DNA of 64,000 nt from Aptenodytes patagonicus (Eukaryota; Chordata; Aves; Sphenisciformes; Spheniscidae): NCBI RefSeq assembly GCF_965638725.1, contig NC_134963.1:15342501-15406500 (forward strand). The letters run 5' to 3'. The notes beneath the pieces are model-generated. The model worked only from the letters and a program-made list of their open reading frames with translations, ran no database searches and was not told the origin of the DNA. Of the stretch, positions 24,501-35,457 are shown piece after piece. A program made the translations under genes and the position numbers. How positions within the stretch are numbered: the first letter of the stretch is position 1; every line of letters starts with the position of its first letter.

Positions 24501-27500
24501 GCCGGCGCTGGCAGTCACGGGAGCGAGGTGTTGTCCCCCCCCCGCGCGCGGCCAAATCCTGGCCCCTCGCTGCTTGTTTGCGACCGAGTTGGATGCTGCA
24601 GCCGCCTCTGAAGCTCCGCGGTGGGGGGGGAGGCATCGCAGCCCCCTCCTCGAGCCGCAGCCCTGGCAGTGCCCCCGGCGGCACGGTGCCTTTCTATCCC
24701 CCCGCCAGCACTGTTTGCCCAGCCCGATTAACGAGGCTAATAATGGTCATTAATCACAGGCCGCGTCAGGCAGCAGAACCTGGCCCCAACTGCCGGCCTG
24801 TGCTGAGGCAGCTCTGCCAGCAGCCCCACGGGAGGGAGGGAGGGAGGGAGGGAGGGAGGCTGCTCACCCCGCTCCGGCAGCCTGCGGAGAACCGCTTGTC
24901 CCCGCTGTCCGCTCCTGCCCGCATCCCGAATCCCACTGCCGGCTCATATCCACGTTCCACCGCCCGCTCCTGCCCACATCCCGCTCACATCCACGCCCTG
25001 CATCCCGCTTGCTTTGGCATCCGTGCCTGCCTCCTTGAGTCCATGTCCCCCATCCTGCCTGCCCACTCATGCCCACATCCCGCATCCCGCTCACATCCGT
25101 GTCCCGCAGCCGCTGGTCCTTGCACCTGCATCCCATGTCCCGCTTCCCGCTCACATCCGCATCCCGCATCCCCCTGCCCGCTCACATCCGCATCCCGCAT
25201 CCCGCTGCTGCAGAGCAGAGGAGGACGGGGGGAGGACACCCCAGCCCGTGCACGGGGGCACACGCAGCTCCGGGTCCCCGAGGGCCACCAGCTGCCCCCC
25301 AGCCCCACAGCCACTGCCGCCTCCGCCAGCCGTGCCGGAGCCATGGGGCCGAGCCAGCGTCCCCAGGGCCACAGGGAGGGGATGCGCACGTCCCCGCTGC
25401 TCGGAACAGGGTCACCTCGTTTCGCAGTTGCCGTTTTGGCTTGGGTTTCTCCCACCCCAGGCACGGCGCAGGCCAAGTCCCCCCACCTTGTCCCCAGCCT
25501 CCTGCCCGCCTTCCCTGCGTCCCCATGCCACAGCAGGCACCGGGAGCACCCTCAGCACAGGGGACCCTCGTGTCACCGAGCACCACGGGACTCCAGAGGC
25601 GTTTGACAGCCTCCAAACCTGGCTGCCCCCAGGCCACATCCGAGGGCAGAGATGACGGATGGAGGCGGATACGGGGATGGGGCACACGGAGACGGCAATG
25701 CCGAGGACGATCTACAGGACAGAGGCCAAAGCGATGGCCCTGGGGATGGTGAGGCCCCTCTTTCAGCATCCCTGTCCCCAGGCCCTGCTGGCACGGGGAC
25801 CGCAGTACCCGGGGACATCCCAGGAAGAACCGTTTTGCTCCCAGCCGTGGCCCCACCGCGGGCACGTGTTCCCTGGGAGCAGCCGGCACCATGGCCATGG
25901 GATGCGATGCCAGGTGCCTGCTGTCAGAGGATGGGTCCTGGCCAAAGCTGGCAGGAGCTGGCATGGGGACAGCCAGGGTGTGCCGGTGGCACCCGCAGCC
26001 CTGAGTCAGCGCGGCTGCGGCCGCCGGCACGACGTCGTGCCGGCGGCCGCAGCCGCGCTGACTCAGGGCTGCGGGTGCCAAGTTGCCCCTTGCCAAGTCC
26101 GTGACCAGCTGGAGGCCGATTTGGAGCCGGGCTTGATGGCAGAAGCAGGGTGGCAGGTCCCTGGCTCGGTCCCCATCTCGGTCCCCAGCCCATCGCGGGA
26201 ACCACACCTGCACGCAGGGTCATTCGCCATCGCTGTTGACCGGGAACGATGGCATCGGTGGCTGGGCGGGGGGGGGGGGGGGGGGGGCACGGCCATGGGG
26301 GTCCTGCTCTGGGGTGGCCCCTGGGTGGCCCCAGGCAAGTCTGGGGGGGGCTGGGGGTGTCACCCGGTGCCTGGCAGGCCCTCTGCCTGCTCTGCCTGGC
26401 CTGGGGCTGGACCCTGCCCTCAGCAGCCCCATGCTTCCCGGCAGGCAGGGATGCAGGGATGGCCAGGAAAGCACCCGAACCAGCGAGTCCCCTGCGGCAC
26501 AGCCGGCAGGCGCCGGTTTAACGGGTCACACCGCAACGGGGACACATTTAATGGGGTCTGGGCTCGGTCCCGGCACGGGACCAGCTTTGATTTCCCCCGA
26601 GGACGCGTGGCCTGGATGCGTGCCGCAGCACGGCGCCGTTGGCAGGCAGGCACTGACCGCCACAGCTGCGTGGCTGCAACCAGCCCAGTGCTCACCGCAG
26701 CTCCCAGTGCCCAAACTGGGGCCTCCCCAGTTCCTTGGGGACCCCGGATGGAGCAGCTTTGCGGGGCAGACGGGTGGCCAGTGTGACAGTGGGACAAACC
26801 ACCCACCACAGCACCCCACGGGGTGTGAGAGGGGATGGAGAGACTTTGGGACACATCCCTCCAGGGCAGGGGTCCACGGTGGAGGGGGGGGAAGTGGGGA
26901 GGGGGAAAGGAAAGACCAGGAGGAGCCTCGCGGGGTCCCCGGGGGGAGCAGAGCCCGGCAGGGCGAGGGGAGGAGAGAAGGAATGGGAGGGACAGATGGA
27001 CGGAGAGGAGGGTGTGTGCAGTGGGATGGAGGGACAGATGGACGGGCGGATGGATGGATGGATGGATGGATGGATGGATGGATGGATGGATGGAATTAAG
27101 TGACAGACAAGTAGAGATACACTGGGTGGGAGGGAGGGAGGGAAGGATGGTCGGAATGACAGACAAACAGACATGCAGTGAGATAGATGCATGGATGAAT
27201 GGACAGCTGGACAGATGGACGAATGGAACAAGAGGCAGACAAATAGATACACCCTGGGGTGGGTGGGTGGATGGAAGGAAGGATGGGTGGAAAGAAGGAT
27301 GGGTGGATAGACAGATGGGTGGAAGGATGGATGGATGGATGGATGGATGGATGGATGGATGGATGGATGGATGGAAGGATGGAAGGCTGGATGGGTGGAG
27401 GGATGGATGGATGGGTGGGTGGGTGGGTGGATGGATGTTCCCAGCTCGGCGCCAGCCCCTTACCCGTGTCCTGCCGGAACTGGTGCATGGACTGGAGGTC

Positions 27501-27722
27501 GATGACGTAGGGCGCCAGCTGGACGTCGACCTGGCCCAGCACCACACTGCCACGGGCGTCCTCCTTCAGCACATTCTCGATGTGGTGGCAGACGGCAGCC
27601 GAGTAGGGCCGCCAGCGCCCATGCTCGTTCAGCCACTCCCACACCACCACGCGGGCCAGGTTTTGCGGGGGGAAGCCCAGGCCACCGGAGGCCAGCATGG
27701 CCCCCGAGCCCTGCCGCGCCAT
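18553..27722 (-). CDS. DTX1: Deltex 1, RING E3 ubiquitin ligase of Notch signalling, complete, nine coding exons
   Basis: Deltex 1 binds the Notch intracellular ankyrin repeats through N-terminal WWE domains and acts as a ubiquitin ligase through its RING and C-terminal Deltex (DTC) domains. Coding exons on the minus strand are 27722-27464, 23940-23280, 20780-20719, 20596-20435, 20173-20112, 19940-19782, 19687-19526, 19431-19342 and 18777-18553. Phases agree, giving 613 residues (human 620). WWE1 spans about 14-94 ([18 protein letters not shown]) and WWE2 about 95-171 ([17 protein letters not shown]). The RING ligands C404, C407, C437, H439, H442, C445, C461 and C464 are all present. The DTC domain ends with [17 protein letters not shown]. 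The central segment (about 225-300) lacks the long proline run of human DTX1. The start [12 protein letters not shown] matches the position of the human start. DTX2 and DTX4 are alternatives, but the linker and neighbour fit DTX1 best. Confidence 0.96.
18945..19318. repeat. Pyrimidine-rich minisatellite in DTX1 intron 8
   Basis: About 370 bases of CCCATCCCTTCC and CATTCTATCCC modules fill most of the intron between exons 8 and 9. The plus strand is nearly pure C/T with scattered A. The modules combine in varying order, so there is no single clean period. Confidence 0.92.
21580..21637. repeat. (GGAT)n microsatellite, about 14 copies, DTX1 intron 2
   Basis: A nearly perfect GGAT tetranucleotide run on the plus strand. 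Less regular GGATGGACAGATGG-type sequence flanks it from about 21480. The upstream 21230-21370 part is a looser GTGTGCACC repeat. Confidence 0.95.
22797..22975. repeat. GGCAC/GGCAT pentamer tract in DTX1 intron 2
   Basis: About 35 consecutive five-base units (GGCAC, GGCAT, AGCAC and similar) in tandem. The tract is compositionally distinct from the surrounding intron. Confidence 0.93.
24900..25205. repeat. Degenerate repeat in DTX1 intron 1
   Basis: Units related to CCGCATCCCGCTCACATCC recur about a dozen times with insertions. A short (GGGA)n run lies just before, at about 24831-24858. Confidence 0.8.
25987..26080. repeat. Perfect 94-bp palindrome in DTX1 intron 1
   Basis: The 47 bases at 25987-26033 are the exact reverse complement of 26034-26080, with no spacer; the axis is the centre of GACGTC. 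Each arm holds a TGAGTCA/TGACTCA (AP-1 consensus) and a GCGGCCGC. The next pair outward (25986 G, 26081 A) does not match. It could extrude a cruciform, but a sequencing or assembly fold-back artefact is also possible. Confidence 0.95.
27048..27094. repeat. (GGAT)n microsatellite, DTX1 intron 1, first tract
   Basis: About 11 copies of GGAT on the plus strand, embedded in looser GGATGGACAGATGG-type sequence. It has the same unit as the tracts at 21580 and 27324. Confidence 0.94.
27324..27374. repeat. (GGAT)n microsatellite, DTX1 intron 1, second tract
   Basis: About 12 copies of GGAT on the plus strand, ending 90 bases from the splice donor of DTX1 exon 1. The sequence between it and the first tract is a decayed version of the same repeat. 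Confidence 0.94.
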
Positions 27723-29049
27723 GCCGGAGGGACGGCAGCTCAGCCCCGCGCCATGCCCCGGCACAGGGATGCGGGGCTCACCCGGAGCCCCTCCAAATCC
27801 TCCTCCCGACTCCCACTGGCTGTGGGCTCCGGAGCTCAGCAGAGCAAACGCTGCAGGGCTCTGCAGAGGCGGGCACTGCCAGCCAGGTCCCAGAGGTCCC
27901 CGAGCCGCCCGGTCCCGCTCCCCCGAGGCCGCCGCGCCGGGCTGGGGCCATCCATCACCCAGCACGTCTTCCTCGGCCCTTCCTCCTTCCTGCGGTGCTG
28001 GCAGGGCTCAGGCTCCAAAAAGTCTCCGGGACACCCCCCCCCCCGGGCTGCGTCGGCTCAAGGGTGGCCGGTGGCTGCAGATGACGTTAGGGACACACAA
28101 CCACAGTGCTGTCCCCAAGACGCCCCCTCCTCCTCTTCCTCCTCGTGTCCCGCCGCTCAGCCCACGTCCTCGGTGGCTCCACAGCTGTCCCCGCCGCCCA
28201 GCACGTCACCGGTGGCAAACAAGGGGGGTGTCACCTGCAAAACAGGGCCATGGTGCTGGTCACCCCGAGTACTGTAACGCAGGTGGCAGCTGGGGGACTG
28301 TCCCCATCACCCCCGCGGAGCTGGCGGGCAGTGAGGCCACTGTGCCCGCAGCCCTGGTGGCGTGGGCTGCCTGCCAGCCCCGGCCGGCTGCTGGCCTCCA
28401 ACATGACAGCGGGGACAAGGGGGACAGGGGGGGACAGGCAACCCTGCTCACAGCCCCGGGGGGCTGGCGGGGGCCCCGCAAGGCCGGGGAGCCCCATCGC
28501 TCCCTGCTCAGGTGGTCTGGGTGCCAGGGAGCCTGCGTCCCCCCGAGCCCGCTCCAGCCGCCGTTGATTTATGATCTGCACTGCAGGCATCGGGCTGGGG
28601 GTGATCCCGGGCCGCCCGCCCGCCCCAGCCCCCCACTCCCCGGCCCAGCCCCTCACCCACCCACGGCAGCCCCCAGTCCCACGGGGGTGGGGGGGTAGGG
28701 GGGGCCGGGGGGGGGGGGGGGAGTGTCTGCATAGCCGCCGTAGGCAGACAGACGCACAGACACGGCCAGGCGCACACAGACACACTGACACACAGACACA
28801 CGCACGGGCACACGCGCTGGCACACACACACACACACACACACAGCCGGCGACACAGACAGACAGCGGGACCGAGACAGACGGACAGACAGACACAGGGG
28901 CCCACGGCAGCACACCACCCCCCCCCCCCCAGGGATGCACACGCACGCACCGACACAGGCGTGCACACGCGCACCCTCACACCTCCACACGCGTGTGCAC
29001 CCTTGCGCTCACCCAGCACCCGCCGTGACCCCGAGCACCGCCGGAGCTG

Positions 29050-29640
29050 GAGGGACCCTCACCCCAACCCCGGCCCCCCCCTCCCCCCCCCGGCCCCCGT
29101 CCCCTCCCCGGGACCGGGCAGTGGGGACGAGCCCCGGTGCCATCCCCCGCCCCGGGGCCCGGCTGCTCTGGGCGGGGTGGAAAGGCCAGGCCCGGCCCCC
29201 GGTGCACGGTCCCCCCGCTGCACAGCAGCCCCCAGCCCCCGGTGCACGATATCCCCGGTGCACGGCAGCCCCCAGCACCCCCGGTGCACGGCAGCCCCCG
29301 GTGCACGGTCTCCCCCGGTGCACGGCAACCCCCAGCCCCCCCGGTGCACGGTCCGTCCCGTCCCGTCCCCCCCCCCCCCGCCCCACTCCCCGGTGCACGG
29401 TCCCGCCACCGCCCCCCCCCCCCCCCCCGGAGCCGGCACCCCCGGCCCCGCCATGGCCGCCGCCGCCCGGCATCGCCCGCGCCCCGCGCCGCTACCTCCG
29501 GCAGCCGCAGCCGCAGCGGGACCCGCAGCCGCACCGGGAGCAGCGGCGGCGGCGGCGGCGGGCGCGGGGCCGGGCGGCGGCAGGTCTCCGCCAGCGCCAG
29601 GCAGCCACGGGCACCGGCGGCGGCGCGCACGGCCGCGCGG
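29050..29640 (-). promoter_or_regulatory. CpG-rich block, candidate distal promoter of DTX1
   Basis: This block is dense in CpG and GCC/GCA trinucleotides. On the minus strand a GGAG followed by GTAGCGG near 29500 could be a splice donor of a non-coding 5' exon. Human DTX1 has untranslated upstream exons, which makes this plausible, but nothing in the sequence proves transcription. Confidence 0.3.
29201..29400. repeat. Cluster of eight GGTGCACG motifs
   Basis: GGTGCACG occurs at 29201, 29241, 29257, 29283, 29300, 29317, 29343 and 29392, each preceded by C or CC. Spacings of 16, 17, 26, 40 and 49 bases fit a degenerate minisatellite rather than one fixed period. The core GTGCAC is self-complementary. 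Confidence 0.85.
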
Positions 29641-30200
29641 GCACCCGCAGCGGGGACACGCACCGGGACCGGGCACCCGCACCGGCGACTCGCACCGGGA
29701 CCGGGGACACGCACCGGGACCGGGCACCCGCACCAGGGACGTGCACGGGGAACCGGGCACCCGCACCGGGGTCACGCACCGGGACCGGGGACACGCACCG
29801 GGACCGGGCACCCGCACCGGGGACTCGCACCGGGACCGGGGACACGCACCGAGGACCGGGCATCTGCATCGGGGACACGCACGGGGGACCGGGCATCCGC
29901 ACTGGGGACACGCAGGGGACCGGGCACACGCACCAGGGACCTGTAGCGGGACCGGGCACCCGCACCGGGACCGGGCACCAACACCGGGGACAGGCACGGG
30001 GGACCAGGCATCTTCACCGGGGACACGCATGGGGGACTGGGGACACGCACTTGGGACACGTAGGGGACCCGGCATCTGCACTGGGGCTGGGCACCCACAC
30101 TAGGGACACACACCAGGGCCAGGCACCCACACTGGGGACGCACACAGGGGACCGGGCACCCACAGCGGGGACACGCACTGGGGACACGCACCGGTGCCCT
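29640..30200. repeat. GC-rich minisatellite (ACCGGG / GGGGACACGCACC units)
   Basis: Units combining CACCGGGACCGGGCACCC and GGGGACACGCACC repeat in mixed order over about 560 bases. They decay into looser CACACTGGGGAC-type copies up to about 30450. Confidence 0.9.
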
Positions 30201-30734
30201 GCATTGGAGACCCACACTGGGGACGGGCACCCACACCCAGCACCCACACCGGGGACCCCCACCTGCTGCGGGTGCCCACTCTGGGACCAAGTGCACCAGT
30301 CACACGTACAGCCACCCCCGCAGTGGGTACAAGGCCAGGACCCGCACCCACATTGGGGACCTGCCCCGGGGACCCCCACCAACGCCGGGGACACAGCACC
30401 CACACCAGGAACCTGCACCCAGCACAGGACCAGGCAGTGGCACCCGCAGGTGGCCCAGCCCTGGGGCACGGGCACACAGGCGTGTCAGTGGGGTGAGCAC
30501 GCGTGTGCTCACACACACACGTGTGGGGTGGGGTATCCCCATGGGGGGCTGCCCCCCGGGTTGACCAGCCTGGCTGGGGGGGGACCTTGTCCCCCTTAGG
30601 GCATGTGGTTCCCGCAGCCCCGTGGGGAAACTGAGGCACGGGAGGTGGCAAGAGGTCCTGAGCCGTGGGGACACCCAGTGTCTGTCCCGCTCGCCCCCAT
30701 CACCACCCGCCTCGGCCCAGGGGCTCACGGCTCT

Positions 30735-31080
30735 GCCTGCCGAGGGACAGATTTTGGGACAGAGCTGGGGACAGGGGGGTTGTCACTCGAGTTCTGCCTG
30801 GGGAGTGATAGATTTGGGGACAGATCTGGGGACAGAGGGGCTGTCACTCTGGCCATGCTTGCAGAGGGGACAGATCTGGGGACAGGGGAGTTGTCACTCT
30901 GGCTGCGCCTGTGGAGGGACAGATTTGGGGACAGATTTGGGGTAGAGGGTTTTTCACTCTGGCCATACCCATGGAGAGGGCAGATTTGGACAGAGGGGTT
31001 GCCACTGCAGCCATGCCAGTGGAGGGACAGACTGGGGACAGATCTGGGGACAGAGGGGTTGTTCCTCCTGGGCTCCGGCC
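30735..31080. repeat. Minisatellite with GGGGACAGATCTGGGGACAG units
   Basis: About seven to eight imperfect units of about 45 bases, each ending in a GTTGTCACTCTGG-like segment. The units are diverged. Confidence 0.85.
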
Positions 31081-31867
31081 ACATCCACCCCCGTCGCGGG
31101 AAGGGGACACTCGTGGGCCGCTGGGCTGGCCGGCCGGGACCACCGGCGACCGGGGCTGGCCCTGGGGGTGGCCGGGGGCCTGACAGCGACGGCCACGGTG
31201 GCCTCGCAGTGCCACCTGGTGGCTTCGGCCAGGCAGCGTGGCAGCCCGGGGTGACACCACGGGGGGTCCCGGCTGAGCGGGGCACCGAGCCCCGGCTCGG
31301 TCCCTGCCCCGAGCACCCACCCCCAGGGCCGGGCAGGGGCTGAGCGGGGTCCAGCATGGGGACACCCACCCGTCCCCGTCCCCGTCCCCATCCCCACGGT
31401 GGGGGACTTGGCTCCCCGTCGGCCCGCATGCGCAGGAGCCACCCACTGCCCCACCCATGCAATGAGCTGCACCCAGGTCTCATGACAGGAGCTGGCCCCA
31501 GGGCAAACGGGGCTGGGGGCTGGCACCCTATGCCACGGCTCAGGCAGGGGTGGGGGTCCCAGGGAGCTGCTCTGTGAGCCCCATCAGCACCCTCGGGACC
31601 CACCAGCAGCCTCTCCCCATCCTGGTGTGCCCCACGCCTCGCCGGGAGCCGGGCTGGGAGGGCACTTGCTGTTCGGGGAGCCAACGGGGTCACAGAGGTA
31701 GTTGGGGGACACAGAGCTGGGGACATTGGTGGGGACACGGGGCAGGGCCCTGCGGGCACTAATAGGCCGTAATTGCCCTGAGCGGCCCCACCTGGTCCCT
31801 GCCCGGCCCTCCCCTGGCCCAGGAGCCTCATTTAAGCTCAGCTCTGAGCCCCGGTCCCTGCCTGGGC

Positions 31868-32448
31868 CATGGCATGGGGACACGGAGCTGGGACAAGGGT
31901 ATGGCATGGGGACATGGACCTGGGGCAGGGACGTGGCATGGCATGGCATGGGGACCTGGAGACAGGGCAGGGACCTGGAGCTGGGACGTGGCATAAGGAC
32001 CTGGAGCTGGGATGGAGACATGGCATGGGGACTGGGAGCTGGGCCATGGCATGGGGACCTGGAGCTGGGGCAGGGACATGGCATGGGGACCTGGAGCTGG
32101 GCCATGGCATGGGGACCTGGAGCTGGGACAAGGATATGGCATGGGGACATGGAGCCAGGGCAGGGATGTGGCATGGGGATCTGGAGCCAGGGCAGGGATA
32201 TGGCACGGGGACCTGGAGCTGGGCCATGGCATGGGGACCTGGAGCCAGGACAGGGACATGGCACGGGGACCTGGAGCTGGGCCGTGGCATGGGGACCTGG
32301 AGCTGGGATGGGGACATGGCACGGGGACCTGGAGCTGGGCCATGGCATGGGGACATGGAGCCAGGGCAGGGACCTGGAGCCGGGCCACGGCATGGGGACC
32401 TGGGACTGGGACAGGGCCATGGCACAGGGACCCGGAGCCAGGCTGAAA
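31868..32448. repeat. Minisatellite with GGCATGGGGACCTGGAGCTG units
   Basis: About 580 bases of 22-35-base units built from GGCATGGGGAC and CTGGAGCTGGG or CTGGAGCCAGGGC variants. Two variant classes (AGCTGGGCCATGG and AGCCAGGGCAGG) are interspersed. All minus-strand frames stay open but carry no domain. Confidence 0.93.
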
Positions 32449-33689
32449 CACACCTGAGGAGCCCTGGAGGGATTCAACCCATCAAGCAGGGGTTGGGCAT
32501 GGGTGAGGGGACCCCAGGGCCGGGTGGGGGTCACTCAGGGGAGCCATGGGGGCAAGGTCCTGTGCAGCCCGAGGCTGGGCCCTGCATGTTCAGCTCTGGG
32601 CTGGGGACAGCCTGGGACGGCCACCAGGAAGCAGCGGGAGCAGGGCTGCTCCACTTTGGGGGACAAGATGGGGCACCCCAGTGCCTGCAGCCCCCCAAAG
32701 CCCCAGCCCCCAGGCTGCCGGAGGGAGCCTGCCAAAGCAAAGCAGGATCCATCCCGCCAGCGCTGAGCCCTCACAGCACCCCAGCCCTGTGGGGACCACC
32801 CAGACCTGGGGGGGGACATGTGCATCATCTGGTGCGATACCCACCCGCCCCCACCCAAGGGCCCCCACCAGACCCCAGGCGCCCGACCGCAGCCTTGTTT
32901 AGTCTGAGGAGGAGCACGGGCGACCTTCGGCTCCTCTGAGCACCCACGAGGGTAAACAGCACAGCCCAGGCCCTGCGGCAAGGACACGCCGGGGACTAGG
33001 CTGCCAGCGGCGCTGCGGGGGAGCCGGGGAGGGGTTTGGGGACACCCCCATGCTCTAACCACCAAGGGGGTGGCTGCCAGCCGGGGGGCCGGCAGGGCTC
33101 CCCCCGGGGAGTCGGGGCGATGGGTGCCCCCATACGTGGGTGGGTGCTCTGGGGGTGCATCCCCCCCACCTGCACCATGCCAGGTCCCCGCTTACCCCCC
33201 CCCCCCCCCCCGGCCCAGAGGAAGGTGGCACCCATCGGTGGGGGGGCCCCGTGGGAGTGCTCCCTCATCCGCTCCAGCGCAGAGTCCTCCTGCACCGCTC
33301 TTCTCCCCCCCCACCCCCCCCCACCCCGAGCCCAGCTCCAGGCCTTCCAGGGCTCTCTCCGCGCTGGGGGAGGCGGGGGGGGGGGGGGGCAGGCAGAGCG
33401 CAGCCCCCCCTCGCACACCCCCAGCCCACAGATGGGGGGCCCGGAATCCTGGGTTCCCGCTGCCTGCGTGGGAAGGGACTCAGCAGGTTAGCAGATGAGC
33501 CGACGGCGACCACCCGGACGCCTGGGTCCCCCGTTGCAGGCAGGGTGGGGGGTGGGTGCTGACAGCCTTGATCAGGGGCTGAGCCCCACGGGGGGGGGGG
33601 GGGGGAAGCTTTGTCCTGGCCCCCACCCCGCAGAGGGGTGGGGGGTCCGGGGGTGCTGCCAGTGCGGGGACGTGTCCCCCAAACAAACC

Positions 33690-34990
33690 TCGGGCCCGTT
33701 ATACACGCATACACATGCACGCACGGGCACGTGCACACACGCACGCACACACACGCTGCCTATAGGGCCCCCACACACACACACACACCCCCACTGACAC
33801 CCCTGGCAGGGACCACCCACGCACACCCATGCACACACGCGGCCTCCTTGCACGCCCCAGCACAGGGACCACATGCGCACACACATACACACATGGAAGA
33901 GGCAGCTGGAAGAACAGCTGGAGACAGGCAGACAGACAGACAGACAAGACAGGCGGATGTACACACACCCGGGCCATGTACACACACATACACACACACA
34001 GACACAAACACACCTGCGTGTGCACAGAGACACGCACGGGCCTGCAGCACATCGCACACGGATGGGCACGTGGGCACACGGGTGCGGGCGCAAGGACACA
34101 CAGATGTGCACGCATGTGCACACGCATGTCTGTACTCATGCACACACAGATGCACACACATCTGTGTACCCATGCACACACACGCACACACACGCGTGTA
34201 CCCACGCACACCCAGATGCACACCCACGTGCACCCGTGCACACACACATGTACCCACGCACACCCAGATGCACACCCACGTGCACCCGTGCACACACACG
34301 TGCATACACCGGGGTGCACACACACACGTGTACCCATGCACACCCAGATGCACACCCACGTGCACCCATGCGCACACACGTGTACCCATGCACACCCAGA
34401 TGCAGACACACGTGCACCCGTGCACACACACGTGCATACACCGGGGTGCACACACACACGTGTACCCACGCACACCCAGATGCACACCCACGTGCACCCG
34501 TGCACACACACATGTACCCACGCACACCCAGATGCACACCCACGTGCACCCGTGCGCACACACGTGTACCCATGCACACCCAGATGCACACACACGTGCA
34601 CCCGTGCACACACACGTGCATACACAGGGGTGCACACACATGTGTGTACCCACGCACACCCAGATGCACACCCACATGCACCCGTGCACACACACGTGTA
34701 CCCACGCACACCCAGATGCACACCCACATGCACCCGTGCACACACACATGTACCCATGCACACCCAGATGCACACACATGTGCACCTGTACACACACACG
34801 TGTACCCACGCACACCCAGATGCACACCCACGTGCACCCGCGCACACCCACGTGCATACACAGGGGTGCACACACATGCGTGTACCCAAGCGCACACCGA
34901 AGCACACGCGTGTGTGTACCCATGCACACACGCAGAAGCACACGTATGTGCGCACCCATGCACGGGCATATGCCCACACGCGTGTACCCA
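33690..34990. repeat. CA-rich minisatellite with 52- and 80-bp units upstream of EMID1
   Basis: The part up to about 34130 is loose ACACAC-rich sequence. From about 34190 to 34900 ordered units appear. CCCAGATGC starts at 34211, 34263, 34343, 34395, 34475, 34527, 34579, 34659, 34711, 34763 and 34815, so steps are 52 or 80. The 80-base units carry an extra 28 bases containing GTGCATACAC and GGGGTGCAC. Confidence 0.95.
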
Positions 34991-35229
34991 CGCACACACG
35001 CGTGTGCACCCACGCAGAGGGACGCGGAGGCGTTCACACCCGGGACACACTCGCTCACACGGGGACCAGGGTCCCGTATCTGGGACCAGCTCCCCGCATC
35101 GTGCCCCCTCCCTGCGCTGAGCCCCCCCCCTCCTCCCCCCCGGCCTCCCGGGCTGTGCCTCGGCCGGCCCCCCCGATTCTGCCCCCCGCCCCCCCCGCCC
35201 CCGGGCCAGTGTGTGTCGTCCCCCCAAAA

Positions 35230-35457
35230 AATTGTGCCCCCCCTCCACGTCCGTGCCGCCAGCGGGACCCCCGGGCCGGCGGGGCGGACGGCGGGGGGGC
35301 GGAGGGGCGGGGGGTTCCTCCCTCTCCTCCTTCATCCCTCCTCCTCCTCCTCCTCCCCCTCCCCTCCCCTCCCCTCCCCTCCCCCTCCCGCCGCCCCGCT
35401 CGGTGCCGGTGCCGGTGCCCGGGCAGCGCCGCCCCACGCCGAGTCCAGCGGAGCGGC
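35230..35457 (+). promoter_or_regulatory. Likely EMID1 promoter and 5' UTR
   Basis: CpG-rich sequence directly upstream of the EMID1 ATG, with a (CCCCT)n/(CTCCT)n polypyrimidine tract at about 35335-35392 and GGTGCC repeats at 35401-35420. No TATA box was seen. The start of transcription was not determined. Confidence 0.5.

Larger units (their letters stand above)
27723..35457. other. Gene-poor interval between DTX1 and EMID1
   Basis: DTX1 and EMID1 point away from each other here. I find no convincing protein-coding exon in 7.7 kb. The 27723-28700 part is ordinary GC-rich sequence; 28740-28990 is a CA/ACAC-rich simple repeat; 29050-29640 is the most CpG-rich part and could hold a non-coding 5' exon or promoter of DTX1. 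Several minisatellites follow and are listed separately. From 32450 to 33690 only poly-G/C runs and no repeat or gene were seen. Long open frames here follow repeat composition. Confidence 0.55.

Noticed and set aside
27325-27553. Downstream methionines in the DTX1 first exon as alternative starts
   Set aside because: The WWE1 domain begins before them, so they would truncate it. The ATG at 27722 matches the human start region.
28571-30599. Overlapping 510- and 554-codon plus-strand open frames
   Set aside because: They cross CA simple repeat, the GGTGCACG cluster and the ACCGGG minisatellite. They are Arg/Pro/Gly/Thr low complexity without conserved motifs.
34200-34900. Regular repeats with near-constant spacing, considered as a CRISPR array
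   Set aside because: Spacers are not unique, the repeats are CA-rich and diverged, and the context is an animal genome. It is a minisatellite.
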